Positions 52,643 through 64,000 of a stretch of DNA of 64,000 nt are shown here, piece by piece. Below the pieces are notes generated by a model. That model saw nothing but the letters and a program-made list of their open reading frames with translations, did no database searches and was not told the DNA's origin. The number at the start of each line of letters is the position of its first letter. Position 1 is the first letter of the stretch. This DNA comes from Hirudo medicinalis (taxonomy: Eukaryota; Annelida; Clitellata; Hirudinida; Hirudinidae): contig MPNW01000027.1 of NCBI GenBank assembly GCA_011800805.1, positions 105,383 to 169,382 on the forward strand, written 5' to 3'. Both the position numbers and the translations under genes were made by a program.

Positions 52643-55600
52643 ATGTCGTTGTCAAATCTGCCTATATTATTATTCGCTTTGAAGCACTTCAGTAATTATG
52701 TGAACTTCGAGTTGGCAAGTGGAGTTTATATTTTACCAAATGGAGAGATTTATCAGGGAGAATTATTGAATGGGAAAAGACATGGACGTGGAATGTACAT
52801 GTAAGTGAATGCATTTGAATTATTCTGTGCTGTAAATATGACTTTTTAATCTTAAGGTTTAAATCACGAGCCCTTTACGAAGGTAACTGGCACCAAAATG
52901 CTAAGCACGGATATGGAATTTATCATTACACAGATGGATCAAAATACGTAGGTAAGGGGTCTCCGAACTTTTTATTCCCTTCAAATTGCATTGCTTTGAG
53001 CTTGCAGGTTTGTCTCCAGGTACAGTTATTTTGTTTGAACACCTCTTGTCAAATTCCCAAAAACTCGACATAAATGATATTTTGTGAATAAATATAATTA
53101 ATTATTTATTTGTAATATTTAATAGTGTAATCTTCACCACCAAGTCCGACCTCTTGCCACTTTCTATCAGCACCTGGGGATAGTGCCTCATCCCTTCTAG
53201 GTCGGCTGCGACGGTCCAGTCATTTGCCTCTGCAAGAATGTCTCGCCTGGGAGTTTGACATCTCTTTCTGCAGAGGTGTGCGAAGCCCTCGCGCAAGAAA
53301 TAAATCTTTCGCTGCTTTGCGATCGTGCGCGAGTTTGCTTTGGAGACTGNGAATGTCTCGCCTGGGAGTTTGACATCTCTTTCTGCAGAGGTGTGCGAAG
53401 CCCTCGCGCAAGAAATAAATCTTTCGCTGCTTTGCGATCGTGCGCGAGTTTGCTTTGGAGACTGCTGCTTTTGCGGCTTCACACAATTCTCGAAGGACCT
53501 GGTTATGTCGCCATGTGTACCGACCGTTGGCCAAGGCATACGTGCAATTGCTGAGCACGTGATGCAGTGTCTCGGTTCCGCCACAGAGCCCTCATTTGGT
53601 GTTTTCCACCAAACCCCACTTCTGCAAATTGTCACTGCAACTGGTCGTACACTGACCTTATTGCGAAGGCAAGTCGGAGCGGGGACATCTTCCATATATT
53701 CGCTCCAGGTAAGGGATCGTTGCATTACGTCTTCCCACGCTATCCACTTACCATGCTGTGATTGCTGAACCGCCCTCGAGACTCGGTCTTGTTCCACTTT
53801 TCGCCTCCTTTCCTGGCTAATCATAACGGCTCTGACTGATGAGCTCGCCTGGGACCATTTTGGCAGGTGGTTCCATCCAACTGCTTCTTTGAACGTCAGC
53901 TCGGCTACTGATTCGTCGATCTCATTCTGCGCTCGGAATTTCCTTGCAGGTCTGAGTAGTGGCTTGACTTCGCGGATCCTGGTGTCCGCGGAGTTGTTGC
54001 GCATCCACTGCGTTCTTATTTTGGAGAGCTTGTACTCTTCCACGATGGACCTTAATGATAGTCGCAAGCTCGTGCTCCTGCTGTAGAGGGCAACCGATGA
54101 CAGCGCTGGAGGAAGGCCCAGCCATTTTCTGTGTATCAGTTAACTTTCCTCTCCAGTTTCTCGACCACTGACAAACCAATCTCGTAGATGGTTAATGGCC
54201 AGAGCAATCTTGGAAGGAGCACGAACTGGAGAAACCACACTTTGAAACGCCCTTGCAGCGGCGCCGCCTCGATCGCTTACAGTCCCTCGATGGTTTGATG
54301 GAGTATGGCGCCCTTCATACTCTTGTCGATGAGAGATTCGTCGAAAACCCTTTCGAGACTTTTCACCGGTTCTTCGGATACTATGGGGATTCGCTGTTCC
54401 ATAACATTGAAGAACACGTCCCTGCAAAATTTCCCCCTGACCAGGGCAAGACTTCTGGATTTCGCAGGCTTAAAGGCCATTCGACACCACCTTAGCAGGT
54501 TGTTCAATTTGTCCAGGATATTTTGGACAACCTTCTTTCTGTTCATGATCAGGGCGTTGTCATCATGAATGCCTTTATTGGAGGCATGTACACACCTTTA
54601 CCAATGTGCGCCTCTAGAATATTGGACCCGACTGTCTTCAGGATCTGCATCGCCAGTACTTGCTTCCCAGAATAGGGAAGGAGAAATCGTGCATCCCATA
54701 GCTATTCCAACCTCCAGAGGAACCCACCTTGTAGTATAGGTCTTGGTGAAATGATGGGCCTCCAACGTTTTCCATAGGAGCTGGTGTGGCACTGACCCGT
54801 ATGCATTCGCTAGGTCCAGCCACATGACGTACAGACTCAGCCGGCTCTTGGCTCTCTGGATAGTCAAAAATAATTAGTTATTTATTTGTAATATTTAATA
54901 GCGTAATCTTCGCTATGTAATATTTATATATAAAATATATATAAATTATATAAAAATTATAAAATATGTAAATTACTAACAGTAATTTTAGAAATCCATC
55001 TGTTACAATTTAGAATAAAAAAATATCTTAACAGGAAATTGGACCCATGATAAAAGGCAAGGACATGGCACTTATTATTACAACAACGGAGACATTTACC
55101 AGGGTGAGTGGTACAACCATCTGAGACACGGACCAGGCATGTACAGGTATGCAAGCAACGGGGTCATCTACGAGGGAGTTTGGACAAGCGACAAGAGAGT
55201 CGAAAAATACTCAAAAGCTTTAAGGGATAAGGTCCTTGCATATTCTAATCCATTTTGCGAAAATATTCTCGTAAAACCATTCCGTATTATTTTACAGACC
55301 TACAATAGACAAAATCTAACAAAAGAGGACAACTCACACAAAATTTCAATCGATAATGTTGCAGAAGAAATGGCCGCAATTGGGAATCTTGTGGAAACTG
55401 AGGCATTGAATTCATTTCCGAGGAAACACGATGAGGTTACATCTTTCCCAAGCAAAACAAATCCAACGACCGAAAGAAAACTCTCTTATTCTAAGAAAGT
55501 GAAGAATGTGATATGTTACCCTAAAGGACTTTACAGGGAGCTACGAAGCCACCAAAAACCTTTGCAGGGAAGTTCGGTGCATTCTTTACCAGTCGTCACA

Positions 55601-55858
55601 TCCAAAAATCAGTTAAGCGACTCAGACGTATACGCAAAGAGTCTAACCTCGAGTTCCTACATCAGTTCAACTTCGTTATCTTCTGCTTCCATAATCGTTT
55701 CCACAGACGATAGTCACTGCCTCGAGCAAGACTCTGTTGAAACTTCTGAAATTCCGAATAAATCCAAAAATGATTACCCCTTCACGGCATCAGACGAAGA
55801 TGTTGATTCGACGTCGCAAGATCATTTTAAAGAAAAATTGGAAGAGGCATCTACATAA
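52643..55858 (+). CDS. MORN-repeat protein, RSPH1-like, 358 residues
   Basis: Exons: 52643-52800, 52857-52951, 55035-55858; 1,077 nt in frame. The first 140 residues hold five MORN repeats of about 23 residues with the YxGxWxxxxxHGxGxY core: GEIYQGELLNGKRHGRGMY, ALYEGNWHQNAKHGYGIY, SKYVGNWTHDKRQGHGTY, DIYQGEWYNHLRHGPGMY and VIYEGVWTSDKR. The remaining 215 residues are Ser/Thr/Lys-rich and probably disordered. Repeat number and N-terminal placement resemble radial spoke head protein 1, a ciliary axoneme component, but other MORN proteins cannot be excluded. The 2.1-kb second intron is long because a LINE fragment has inserted in it. The start is the first ATG after a short leader. Confidence 0.85.
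53098..54912 (-). mobile_element. 5'-truncated LINE in MORN-gene intron 2
   Basis: The minus strand carries RT pieces in several frames: LYVMWLDLANAYGSVPH (catalytic-Asp block), VGIAMGCTISP, FKPAKSRSLALVRGKF, and a long C-terminal frame (54067-53102) ending GKRSDLVVK. This is a family of non-LTR elements common in aquatic animals. Near-identical flanks of about 36 bp (tatttatttgtaatatttaa at 53102 and 54879) look like a target-site duplication. The frame breaks and the missing YADD block show it is dead. It is antisense to the host gene. Confidence 0.75.
53236..53464. repeat. Exact 114-bp duplication around a single N
   Basis: Bases 53236-53349 are repeated without a mismatch at 53351-53464, with one N (53350) between them. 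Both copies fall inside the LINE fragment. This looks like two overlapping contig ends joined without merging. Confidence 0.95.
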
Positions 55859-56097
55859 AGACCAAACAATGGAAAGTGAAGACTTCTGAAGCTCAAAACA
55901 AAAACGTTGCAATGTCATCCAACTTTTCAAGCAAAAAGTAGTTTAAAATGATTGCCTTCGTCACTTCTGTCCGAGTTGAGCATTTGTACAACACACAATT
56001 ACATTGCCAAATTTTATTCAAATTGTATTCAAAAATTTCCTAAATCATGAGGTTGAAATTTTGTATATTCGAAATCTACAATTTGTCCATGACTACT

Positions 56098-59000
56098 TCA
56101 GCAAGCTAATTCCTTAATCACAAGCTTTTTGTATTCATCGAGACCTCCTTCCAACGACTTGACGGTTTGATTTCCGCAAATCCAAATCTCGTCGCAAACC
56201 GATTTTATCAGTCGTTCGTCATGAGACACGAGCAAGACTCCTCCCTATAATTAAAATGAAATTATTTTTAACTAATCAAATCGTCCAAAAATATTTTCAA
56301 ATTATTTGAAACATACCTTAAATTTTGCGAGGGCCTTGCTAAGAGCTTCAATGGTTTCCATGTCCAAATGATTAGTGGGTTCGTCAAGGATGAAGAAGTT
56401 CGGACTGAAGACATAAAATGATGAATGTACAAAACAAATAGAATTAAACTAGCGTTATTTCATTTTAATTTTCAATCACTATAATTTAACTTTATCATTC
56501 AGTATGGATTGCCATGCAGTTTGAAGCTGAAAATTAAGTACACTGAACAACCATTAAAGAAATAACAAAGGAGGAACAAAGCTTTAAATGGGTGTTAATT
56601 ATAATGATGTAATTAGTAAAACCAACTTTGTGAGGCTCATGAGAGCAAATGCCACCCTGCTCTTTTGGCCTCCTGAAAGACTGGCAACAGGTCTCATGGC
56701 AACCTCTCCAGAAACACCAAAAGAGCCTAATTGGTTCCTGTAGAACTCTGTTGTCTGACCTGTTAATTACAAATTAAACACAAAATTTAGCTAAAAGTAA
56801 GCCTTATCAGTTGGCAGGGTGTTATTATTATTTTTAGTTTAAGAAAATTGCTGTAAAATTATACATAATAGCAGAACTCAACACACCTGGAAATTTGGCT
56901 GCCATAACTTCCACAGGACAAAAGTTGAGGTTCATCTGATCCACGTGATGCTGGCTAAAATATCCAATCCTCAGGTTTCTGTGGGCATGCCTGACACCAG
57001 AGGTAGGATTCAGTTCACCCAGTAGGACTTTGAGCAGAGTTGTTTTTCCAGCACCATTTTCACCAACCTGTTTAAAGTTAATTATTTTAAGTTTCCTAAA
57101 AGTTTAGTTGTAAAATTATATATCCAGAATATTCTAAGAACAACAACAACAATAATAATGATAATAACAATTATTATATAATTAATAACAATAATAATAG
57201 TTAATTTGTTTATTTAGTCATAGAAGCAACATGTCTCTGCTGATATTAGGCGAATCTATATTTTATACAATTCTCCATTTTATTCAAGTTTCAAAAGGCA
57301 CTAACAATGCAAATCCTGGAATCCATGTTAGGTGATAGGTTGACATTCTTGAAAATAACTTTCGACTTGTCATAGCAGAAAGAAACTTCATCCAGTTGAA
57401 GTATCGGAGGAGACAGCTTCTCAACATCAGGAAACCTGCCAAATTGTAGTAGATTTGAGATGCATTTTCAAATATTTTTAGATCAAATAGAAAAGCATTA
57501 TTGCTTTGTAATTAGTAATATTTATTTTAATTTCTGGCATAGCTCTTAACCACTGATAGCCATAAACACTCATGGCATCCAGTAAGATTTTATGAATATA
57601 TTTTATGAAATGTTTATGAATGTTTTATGAAGATATTTTGAATGTTTCACAAATATATTATGAATGTTTCACAAATATATTATGAATGTTTTATGAATAT
57701 ATTATGAATGTTTTACGAATTTATTAAGAATGTTTCACAAATATATTATGAATGTTTTACGAATATATTATGAACGTTTCGCAAATATATTATGAATGTT
57801 TTGCGAATACATGACAACAAACCTTAAAATGACTTCTGTCTCTTTCTCAACAGGCACCAATTCAGGCCTGGAAAATAAATAATTTTCCATAAATATATTA
57901 ATATTAATAATTATTACCATGGTTTGAAGTTTAACATCTCATTTAACCAATTCTCAACATCTGATATTGAATAGAAATATTTGGCAAGAATGATTTATAA
58001 GGATTTACAATGATTTATAAGGATGCATAAAAAGTTTAAAATGATTACAATTTCTCAAGTTGCTTGATTTTACTCTGAACTTGTGAGGCTCTGTTGGCGT
58101 TGTATCTGAATTTGTCGATGAAAACCTGTCAAACAAAGTGATCGAATCAATGGCAAACACATCACACATGCATTTTACAAATTACAACATCCAAGCTCAA
58201 CAATGAATCATGATCAATTTTTTTAGCAAACCTATTAATTATGCAATGTATTTTTTTCAAATTGATTATTTACAATGTACATGTTGTATCATAGGCACAA
58301 TGCCATCACATACATTAACCCATTGCATGCACATTGCAAATCAGAATTACAAGTACTCACTTGTATGTGCTCTCTGTACTCCAACTGAGCCTCATATTCT
58401 CTCTGCTGGTTCTTCTGCTTTTCCTTCCTCGCCTTCTCAAAGTCCTCGAAGTTGCCTCTGTACGAGTCGAGTCTCTGCGAATGAAGATGGACGATGTCTG
58501 TTGCCACGGAGTTTAGGAACTCTCTGTCGTGGGATACGACGAGGATGGTGGACGGCCAGGTCTGTAAGAGTTTGTAAACTTAATTTTAGCAACCGACAAT
58601 TTTAATATGTGGATAATAATAATAATAACTGTATTATTATAACTAATAATTATCAATGTATATTAATTAATAAACAGTAATTATAACCAGTTGTTTAGAT
58701 TAACACATTTATCAGCCGTTAAACAAGGAGCAGCCAATAACCTGTAAATAATCCTCAAGCCAAATAACTGCCTTCATATCCAACATGTTGGTTGGTTCTG
58801 TGGAAATTGAGGTGGATCAAACCTTAACCTTGTTTAACCATGAAATGAATTCAACACAAAGTTCATACCATCAAGAAGCAGCAAGTCTGGTCTGCAAAAA
58901 AAAATACAAAATCAAGCTCATGCATGCATCTTTGTTTTACAAGAATCACGAGCATGCAAACCAAAGCCATCCACAATTATATTATAACTATATATCTTAA

Positions 59001-62000
59001 TATATTTATTGTTATAAGTATTGTTACCAAAGTAAATCAATCCACAAACAATTACCTTGCAAATAAAGCCTGTGCAAGAGATAGCCTCATTCTCCAGCCT
59101 CCAGAAAATTCTCTAAAACAAACCATCACAAGTTATTATGAGATATTACTCTTTAATCACAAGTTATTATGAGATATTACTCTTTAATCACAAGTTATTA
59201 TGAGATATTACTCTTTAATCACAAGTTATTATGAGATATTACTCTTTAATCGAACGAATTATCGCTACAAAAGATCGTGACGACGATCTCACTTGGTTGG
59301 TTTCCTCTGAGATTCGGGTTTGAATCCGAGACCCGACATTATGACGGCCGCTTTGGCAGGGGCCTTGTCTGCCTCCATCTGCTCCAGCTCGGCATAAATC
59401 AGGGCCAATCGGGAAGAGGCATCGGGTGGTGCACTGAAATGAACATACATTTTAATTTAAATTGGCATATTTGTTTTAATAATGATATTATTCTTATTTT
59501 CTGTTATGTGGTGAGATGCTGGTGTTTAATAAAAATCAATTGTAACTGAAAAGTTGAACATGGCAGCGAAGAAATACATTAAAAACATATAACAATACAT
59601 TAAAATTAACACAAGGAAATTAACGTCAAAGACCGCATTCACAACTTATAAATGATGAATATTGAGAATGAAATGATAACATCTCATTGCTGACCAATTA
59701 TTTTGCATGGCAGCACTCAGTTTCTTCTCCTCTTCAATGAGACTCTGCCTCTTAATGTCACACGACAAAACACTTTCGATGGCAGGAGTGTCATTGCCGA
59801 CGACCTATAAGCAAGTCCAATGAGAAAGAGCATTACAAAAAGTCAAATTTCCATATCATTCAGAAAGAGTGAAACTTCACCCGATAAACTTACCTCTTGT
59901 TCGACGTGCAACACGCTCATGTGCGACGGCATCCTCAACTGACCGCTCGCCAGCATCCTGAGCAGGGTCGTCTTCCCGATCCCATTCCTCCCCACGAGGC
60001 CGTACCTTCTCCCTCGAGCCATCATCAGATCCGCACCCAAAAGGAGAGACCTTCGAATAACAAGCGTCGTTTATCGAGAATACAAATCCAGTTCTAATCT
60101 GCTGTTTAAGAATCAAGCTTAATATTTTATTCTCCAGTGCATCATTAAAAGAATTAAAACTAAAAGAATAATAATATATGTAGAAATGTTAATCCTATAA
60201 TAAATAATACAGTTGTATGTAATAATGTTGATAATTTCAATTTTATGAAAACAGAATAAATCCAGCTGAACAGCTCCTAAAAATGTGACCATCATTATCA
60301 TGATCAACAAAGTTTTATGAGAACCTCTCTCCGAAGGAGATGTCAAAATTTTCAATCCTGATGTCGTAGGATCGGTTGACTCCCGAAGCATCCAATTTCG
60401 CATCCTTCCTGTTGCTCTGTTGACTGGCACTCGGTCCTTCCATGACGCTGCAACAATAATTAACGACGTCATCGCACGATCGCAAGGAACCACGAGTCGA
60501 GTGCTCACATGTTCTTCTTGACGGACGTCTCCGATGCTTGTTGTCTTTTCAACTGTTTTTCTTTCAATTTGGCTTCGGTTTTTTCGAGCTTCTTCGTATC
60601 GACTCTCTACATCATGAGACATTGAATCACGTTTCACTCACGACTTCGATCAATAATTAATAATTCATCGCTTTGAACTGATGCTCAGTTTTATTAAACT
60701 TTCATGAGGCACAAACAATTATCAATTGCAAAACAGAAAATATCTCCAAAGTAACATTTAGTTTCATGTTTGTTATGAAATGAATGAATGAAATGGCCAA
60801 CCAAAGCTGAAAGTGACTTTGTGATCCAAACATTTGAGTTGTCCTGCTCTGCATGGGCATTGTTTTCCATTTGCTTGGGAGCATCCAACACCTTCAACTC
60901 CCCACTGCTCGAAACTTTGTGCAGGTCACCGTTTTGTCTGACAAAATTTGTATGGAAGTTTAAGGATAAGTGTAATGAATATAACATTAATATTTATTAA
61001 CTAAATTAAACATAGCAGGTGTCGTAAAATGATTATCAACTGGTACTCGACTATTTAAATTCAATGATTACCTGTTGCTGGCAAAAAGTGCTTTGCATGC
61101 TTCCTGGATTGTTGATTCGGAAGGACTGACTTCCAAGAGAAAAGCACCAATGGCCTCATATAAATCATCAGGAGACTCAAAATCTTCACCACTCTCTGCT
61201 AAAATTCCTGGATAAAGGTTAATGATTTCAATCCATTTATACTATGCTGTTTTTAAAAATATGGCATTTCAATGTTTGTTGCTAATACTTAAAGCATTGC
61301 CAATAACACTTCCACAGCAATCCATCTCTTAAATTAAATCAATTTGTAGTCACAAAATTTAAAATGTAGTTATTTTTAAAACATCTTTAAAGGTCATAAG
61401 ACGGCTGGAACATTTTTGCCAATGTATGGGAAAATGTTAACATAAATTTGTCAGATATAGTTCATTACAAAACTAATTGCTTTTGCAGCAAATGTTGATT
61501 AATCTACCAGGGGTCACAAGTTTAAACTAGGTTCAAAACTTTGTTCAACAGACTCAAACAAATACTTTTTTATAAACTGCAATTTTAAATTTTAGAATTT
61601 GCCATGAACCACATTGCTTTCTCCACGACTTATAGCATATTTTTATATCATAATTTTATCACTCTTCCAGTTGCTCATGTAACAGCATGTTGTACTGTGT
61701 TTGCCACTATCACCCCCTCGTTTTCAGTTTAACTTAAGTTTAAAGTGGAAAAGAGGTAGGAAGACATTAACCCCAGTTCATTTAGAAATAAATAAAATTC
61801 TAATTCACCTATTCACGTACTTTATAATTGTCCCATTACAACGAAATTAATATGAGAAACTACCGAAAACAAACAGATAAAGAAATATAAAAAAAATAAC
61901 TACATTCATATCGATGACGCCCATATCGATGGAAAAACTCAGAAATATTTTTAATCCAGTTTAAGAGCAAAGCTGTAGCACATGTGATAGTAATATAACT

Positions 62001-62088
62001 CGTAAAATTTACCTAATAAGTAAGAGACACAATATCCATCTATATTTGGGAAGTAATCCAATAGAATTCTTTCGCTTGCTGAGCTCAT
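56098..62088 (-). CDS. ABCF3: ABCF3 ATP-binding cassette protein, about 694 residues, one frame break
   Basis: Exons (minus): 62088-62013, 61207-61072, 60937-60832, 60606-60509, 60448-60325, 60050-59894, 59804-59695, 59433-59293, 59112-59056, 58891-58869, 58797-58742, 58561-58361, 58125-58049, 57867-57823, 57435-57306, 57067-56887, 56759-56627, 56404-56317, 56244-56098. ABCF3 is a soluble twin-ATPase without membrane spans that works with the translation machinery and GCN-type stress control. Domain 1 has Walker A GRNGIGKTT, signature FSGGWRMR and LLLLDEPTNMLD; the linker follows; domain 2 has GENGAGKTT, LSGGQKSR and FILDEPTNHLD. All exons keep phase except exon 5, which has one base too many at about 60420; homology continues on both sides of it. 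Tandem repeats fill two introns. Confidence 0.93.
57640..57811. repeat. 22-bp minisatellite in ABCF3 intron
   Basis: About eight units of the type atgaatgtttcacaaatata plus tt, alternating ttcacaaat and tttacgaat versions. A less regular prelude begins near 57585. The array runs to within about 12 bases of the donor of exon 57867-57823. Confidence 0.85.
59127..59250. repeat. 31-bp tandem repeat, four perfect copies
   Basis: Four identical head-to-tail units starting cacaagttattatgagat make up 124 of the 180 bases of one ABCF3 intron. There is no spacer structure, so this is not a CRISPR array. Confidence 0.95.
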
Positions 62089-62250
62089 GATTTGTACAAT
62101 CAATCTCCTAAACTATATGAGAGCACGACACGCTCCCGCAATGCCTAAAAGTTTACAAAACAGCCAACGATCATAAATCTTTGTTTATTATCATTATCTA
62201 TATTAAAAATGATTTTCTTGTTTAAATTTTTATTGTCTATTTGATTGCAT

Positions 62251-62530
62251 TTAGATATAAAATCGACTCGTAATAAAGACGCGGTTTGTCCTGCTTTGAT
62301 TTCCCAAATTAAGATATTTTGAGACTGTTTCTTTAGACAGTTATAATAGAAAATTCCGCAGTCTAACATATAAACGTCTTTAGACATAAAATATTTAGAT
62401 ATAAAATCGACTCGTAATAAAGACGCGGTTTGTCCTGCTTTGATTTCCCAAATTAAGACATTTTTAGACTGTTTCTTTAAACATTTATAATAGAAAATTC
62501 CGCAGTCTAACATATAAACTTCTTAAAATC
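62251..62530. repeat. 144-bp tandem duplication
   Basis: ttagatataaaatcgactcg at 62251 returns at 62395, and the two units match almost throughout. Because 144 is a multiple of three, a minus-strand frame (62513-62145) stays open across both and shows a 48-residue repeat. Confidence 0.85.
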
Positions 62531-63789
62531 CTTGGCCTTCAGACCTTTGAGCTCAGAAAACTGATTTTGGACCTCTACTTGTGCTGCAAGTGTAACATGT
62601 ATTTTGGAAGCCAATGGAGAGACTATTCAGGTCATTCAATGAGACAGGGTAGTTGCTTTGACAAACTTCGCAGTTATGGTTGATGAATGCACCAATGTTA
62701 ATGTGGTCCAATAAGTTAGCATCTGCATTCGCTTCCTGGAACAAATGTCGTTGAGATGATTTTAGGTTGTTGGTCTATTGAGTCCACAAAGACTGACAGC
62801 ATTCACAGGTGCATTGGAACAAATTTGGTCTTGGTCCAGATCGTGATCGTGCGTTGCATCATTCGTTGGTATGTCAAACATGTGCTTTCATCGAGGATGT
62901 AAAGTCTGTATCCATGGGGTGAAGTGCACCCCGGCTCCTGATTAGCACCCCCAATTAAAAAACCCTGTATAATTCCCTGCTTCTCTTGGTTCAGATACCG
63001 GAAATGGTCTAATTTCATGAGGTGTGCTGTGACGAATTGATTTTTATCTGATATCACAAGAATAGAGGAAATCATTATTTACAAGCATTCTAATGTATGG
63101 TTAATTTACTAGATTTTTATACCGTAGAAATTGACACTGTTATATGCAGCCCCTGTAACATTCAGCCCCGGTCTCCCATACTTGTAGTGATCATGATAAT
63201 GTCTCTTCTGGTTCAAAAACTAAGTTTTACGGAAATAAATTGCAATTATAAAATTATTTAATAATTAATTATTTACTAATAATTGGATATTTTACTGGTT
63301 ATTCTCCCATTCTTTTATATATATTTTGTGTAAACATTGATTTAAAAACAATTTTTACTCGTTAACAACCTAAGAAAAACTGCGTCATATTTTTTAATTG
63401 CGTAAAATTATGAATCGAACCGTTGGATTCCGTTTAAAAAGATTCCGCCAATGTAAACAATTTTAAAGAATGTTAATAAGAATTAGCGAACATTTTCTAT
63501 AACAGTTCGTTATTAAATAAATGCGAGTGTTTACTAATTAAGTAGCTAACCTCACCAAACTCATGCCGTGAAAAGAAACCAAAGAGTAAGCGGAAATTTC
63601 CTCAAAAAAATTTTAATTCCGGTTTAAAATTCTTTTGTCCGTTAGGAGTAATATCGTTAAAAAATAAAATGTCCCTTGTTATTTATTAATAAACTTATTT
63701 ACTTTTTTAAATGGAAATCTAGTGAAAATTAAAAGATAACAAAATGTCTTTATTTTGATAACAAACCACTCCTTATTAAAAATTGTTTT

Positions 63790-63883
63790 AAGATGTTTCT
63801 TATTTGAACGATTAATTCCAGTTATGTAAATTGTTTAAGATGTTTCTTATTTGAACGATTAATTCCAGTTATGTAAATTGGTA
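63790..63883. repeat. 47-bp tandem duplication
   Basis: aagatgtttcttatttgaac at 63790 recurs at 63837. The two copies are near identical. Confidence 0.9.
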
Positions 63884-64000
63884 AATTCTTTGTTACCCTA
63901 TTATAAATGCTTATTTATTTGGAAGATGTTAACATTTAATTGGTTATGGTTAAATATTTAAATTAGATATATATATTACATTAGATGTAAGTTTGCAAGT

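Larger units (their letters stand above)
62089..64000. other. Gene-free right end
   Basis: Starts with the likely ABCF3 promoter. Contains a 144-bp and a 47-bp tandem duplication. Minus-strand frames at 62744-62553 and 63075-62803 have some protein-like stretches (e.g. EPGCTSPHGYRLYILDES) but no recognised domain and no clear splice structure. Probably decayed repeat or an unrecognised gene edge. Confidence 0.35.

Noticed and set aside
53325..53768. 147-residue plus-strand frame
   Set aside because: Antisense to the LINE reverse-transcriptase frames and crosses the N and the duplicated block.
59127..59250. Evenly repeated 31-bp units suggesting a CRISPR-like array
   Set aside because: Units are contiguous with no spacers and lie in an animal gene intron.

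Overview
This is a stretch of an AT-rich animal nuclear genome. Every gene is split by short GT-AG introns, and the proteins are typical metazoan ones (QSOX, NUS1, JMJD6, a NACHT/WD40 protein, SPT2, a MORN-repeat protein, ABCF3). Fragments of LINEs, SINEs and DNA transposons and many (TAA)n tracts lie between them. I cannot name the species; a marine invertebrate is a reasonable guess from the repeat types. Exon models were built by hand from splice sites, reading phase and remembered family alignments. For eight of the nine main genes, summed exon lengths give an intact frame. The exception is ABCF3, which needs one base removed.

Layout: 0.2-0.7 kb, a short unrecognised reading frame (-). 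3.1-4.8 kb, a PTB-fold protein (-). 6.9-8.5 kb, a Tc1/mariner fossil with TA-flanked inverted ends. 9.3-15.0 kb, QSOX (-, 10 exons), divergent from a CCR4/angel-type nuclease gene (+, 15.7-17.4 kb). 18.0-20.2 kb, NUS1 (-, 5 exons), head to head with JMJD6 (+, 20.6-23.5 kb, 10 exons). 24.6-36.6 kb, a 17-exon gene for a protein of about 1,990 residues with an N-terminal ISSTF/DUF4062-like domain, a NACHT ATPase and WD40 repeats (-). 36.6-42.3 kb is mostly non-coding and holds a SINE, a hAT-like MITE and one orphan terminal exon. 42.4-44.7 kb, SPT2/SPTY2D1 (-). 45-52.6 kb is a graveyard of LINE and DNA-transposon pieces. 52.6-55.9 kb, a MORN-repeat gene (+) with a LINE fragment in its second intron. 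56.1-62.1 kb, ABCF3 (-, 19 exons). The last 1.9 kb holds tandem duplications and no gene I can support.

The genes do not form one pathway. They cover ER oxidative folding (QSOX), dolichol synthesis (NUS1), mRNA decay (CCR4-like), hydroxylation of splicing factors (JMJD6), histone chaperoning (SPT2), translation control (ABCF3), a probable ciliary protein (MORN) and a STAND-type signalling ATPase. I found no undescribed multi-gene system. The most useful unexpected points are a one-base frame break in ABCF3, an exact 114-bp duplication around a single N that looks like an assembly join, a tRNA-derived SINE family with at least five copies here, two probable GC-AG introns in the NACHT gene, and an orphan terminal exon at 41.4 kb.
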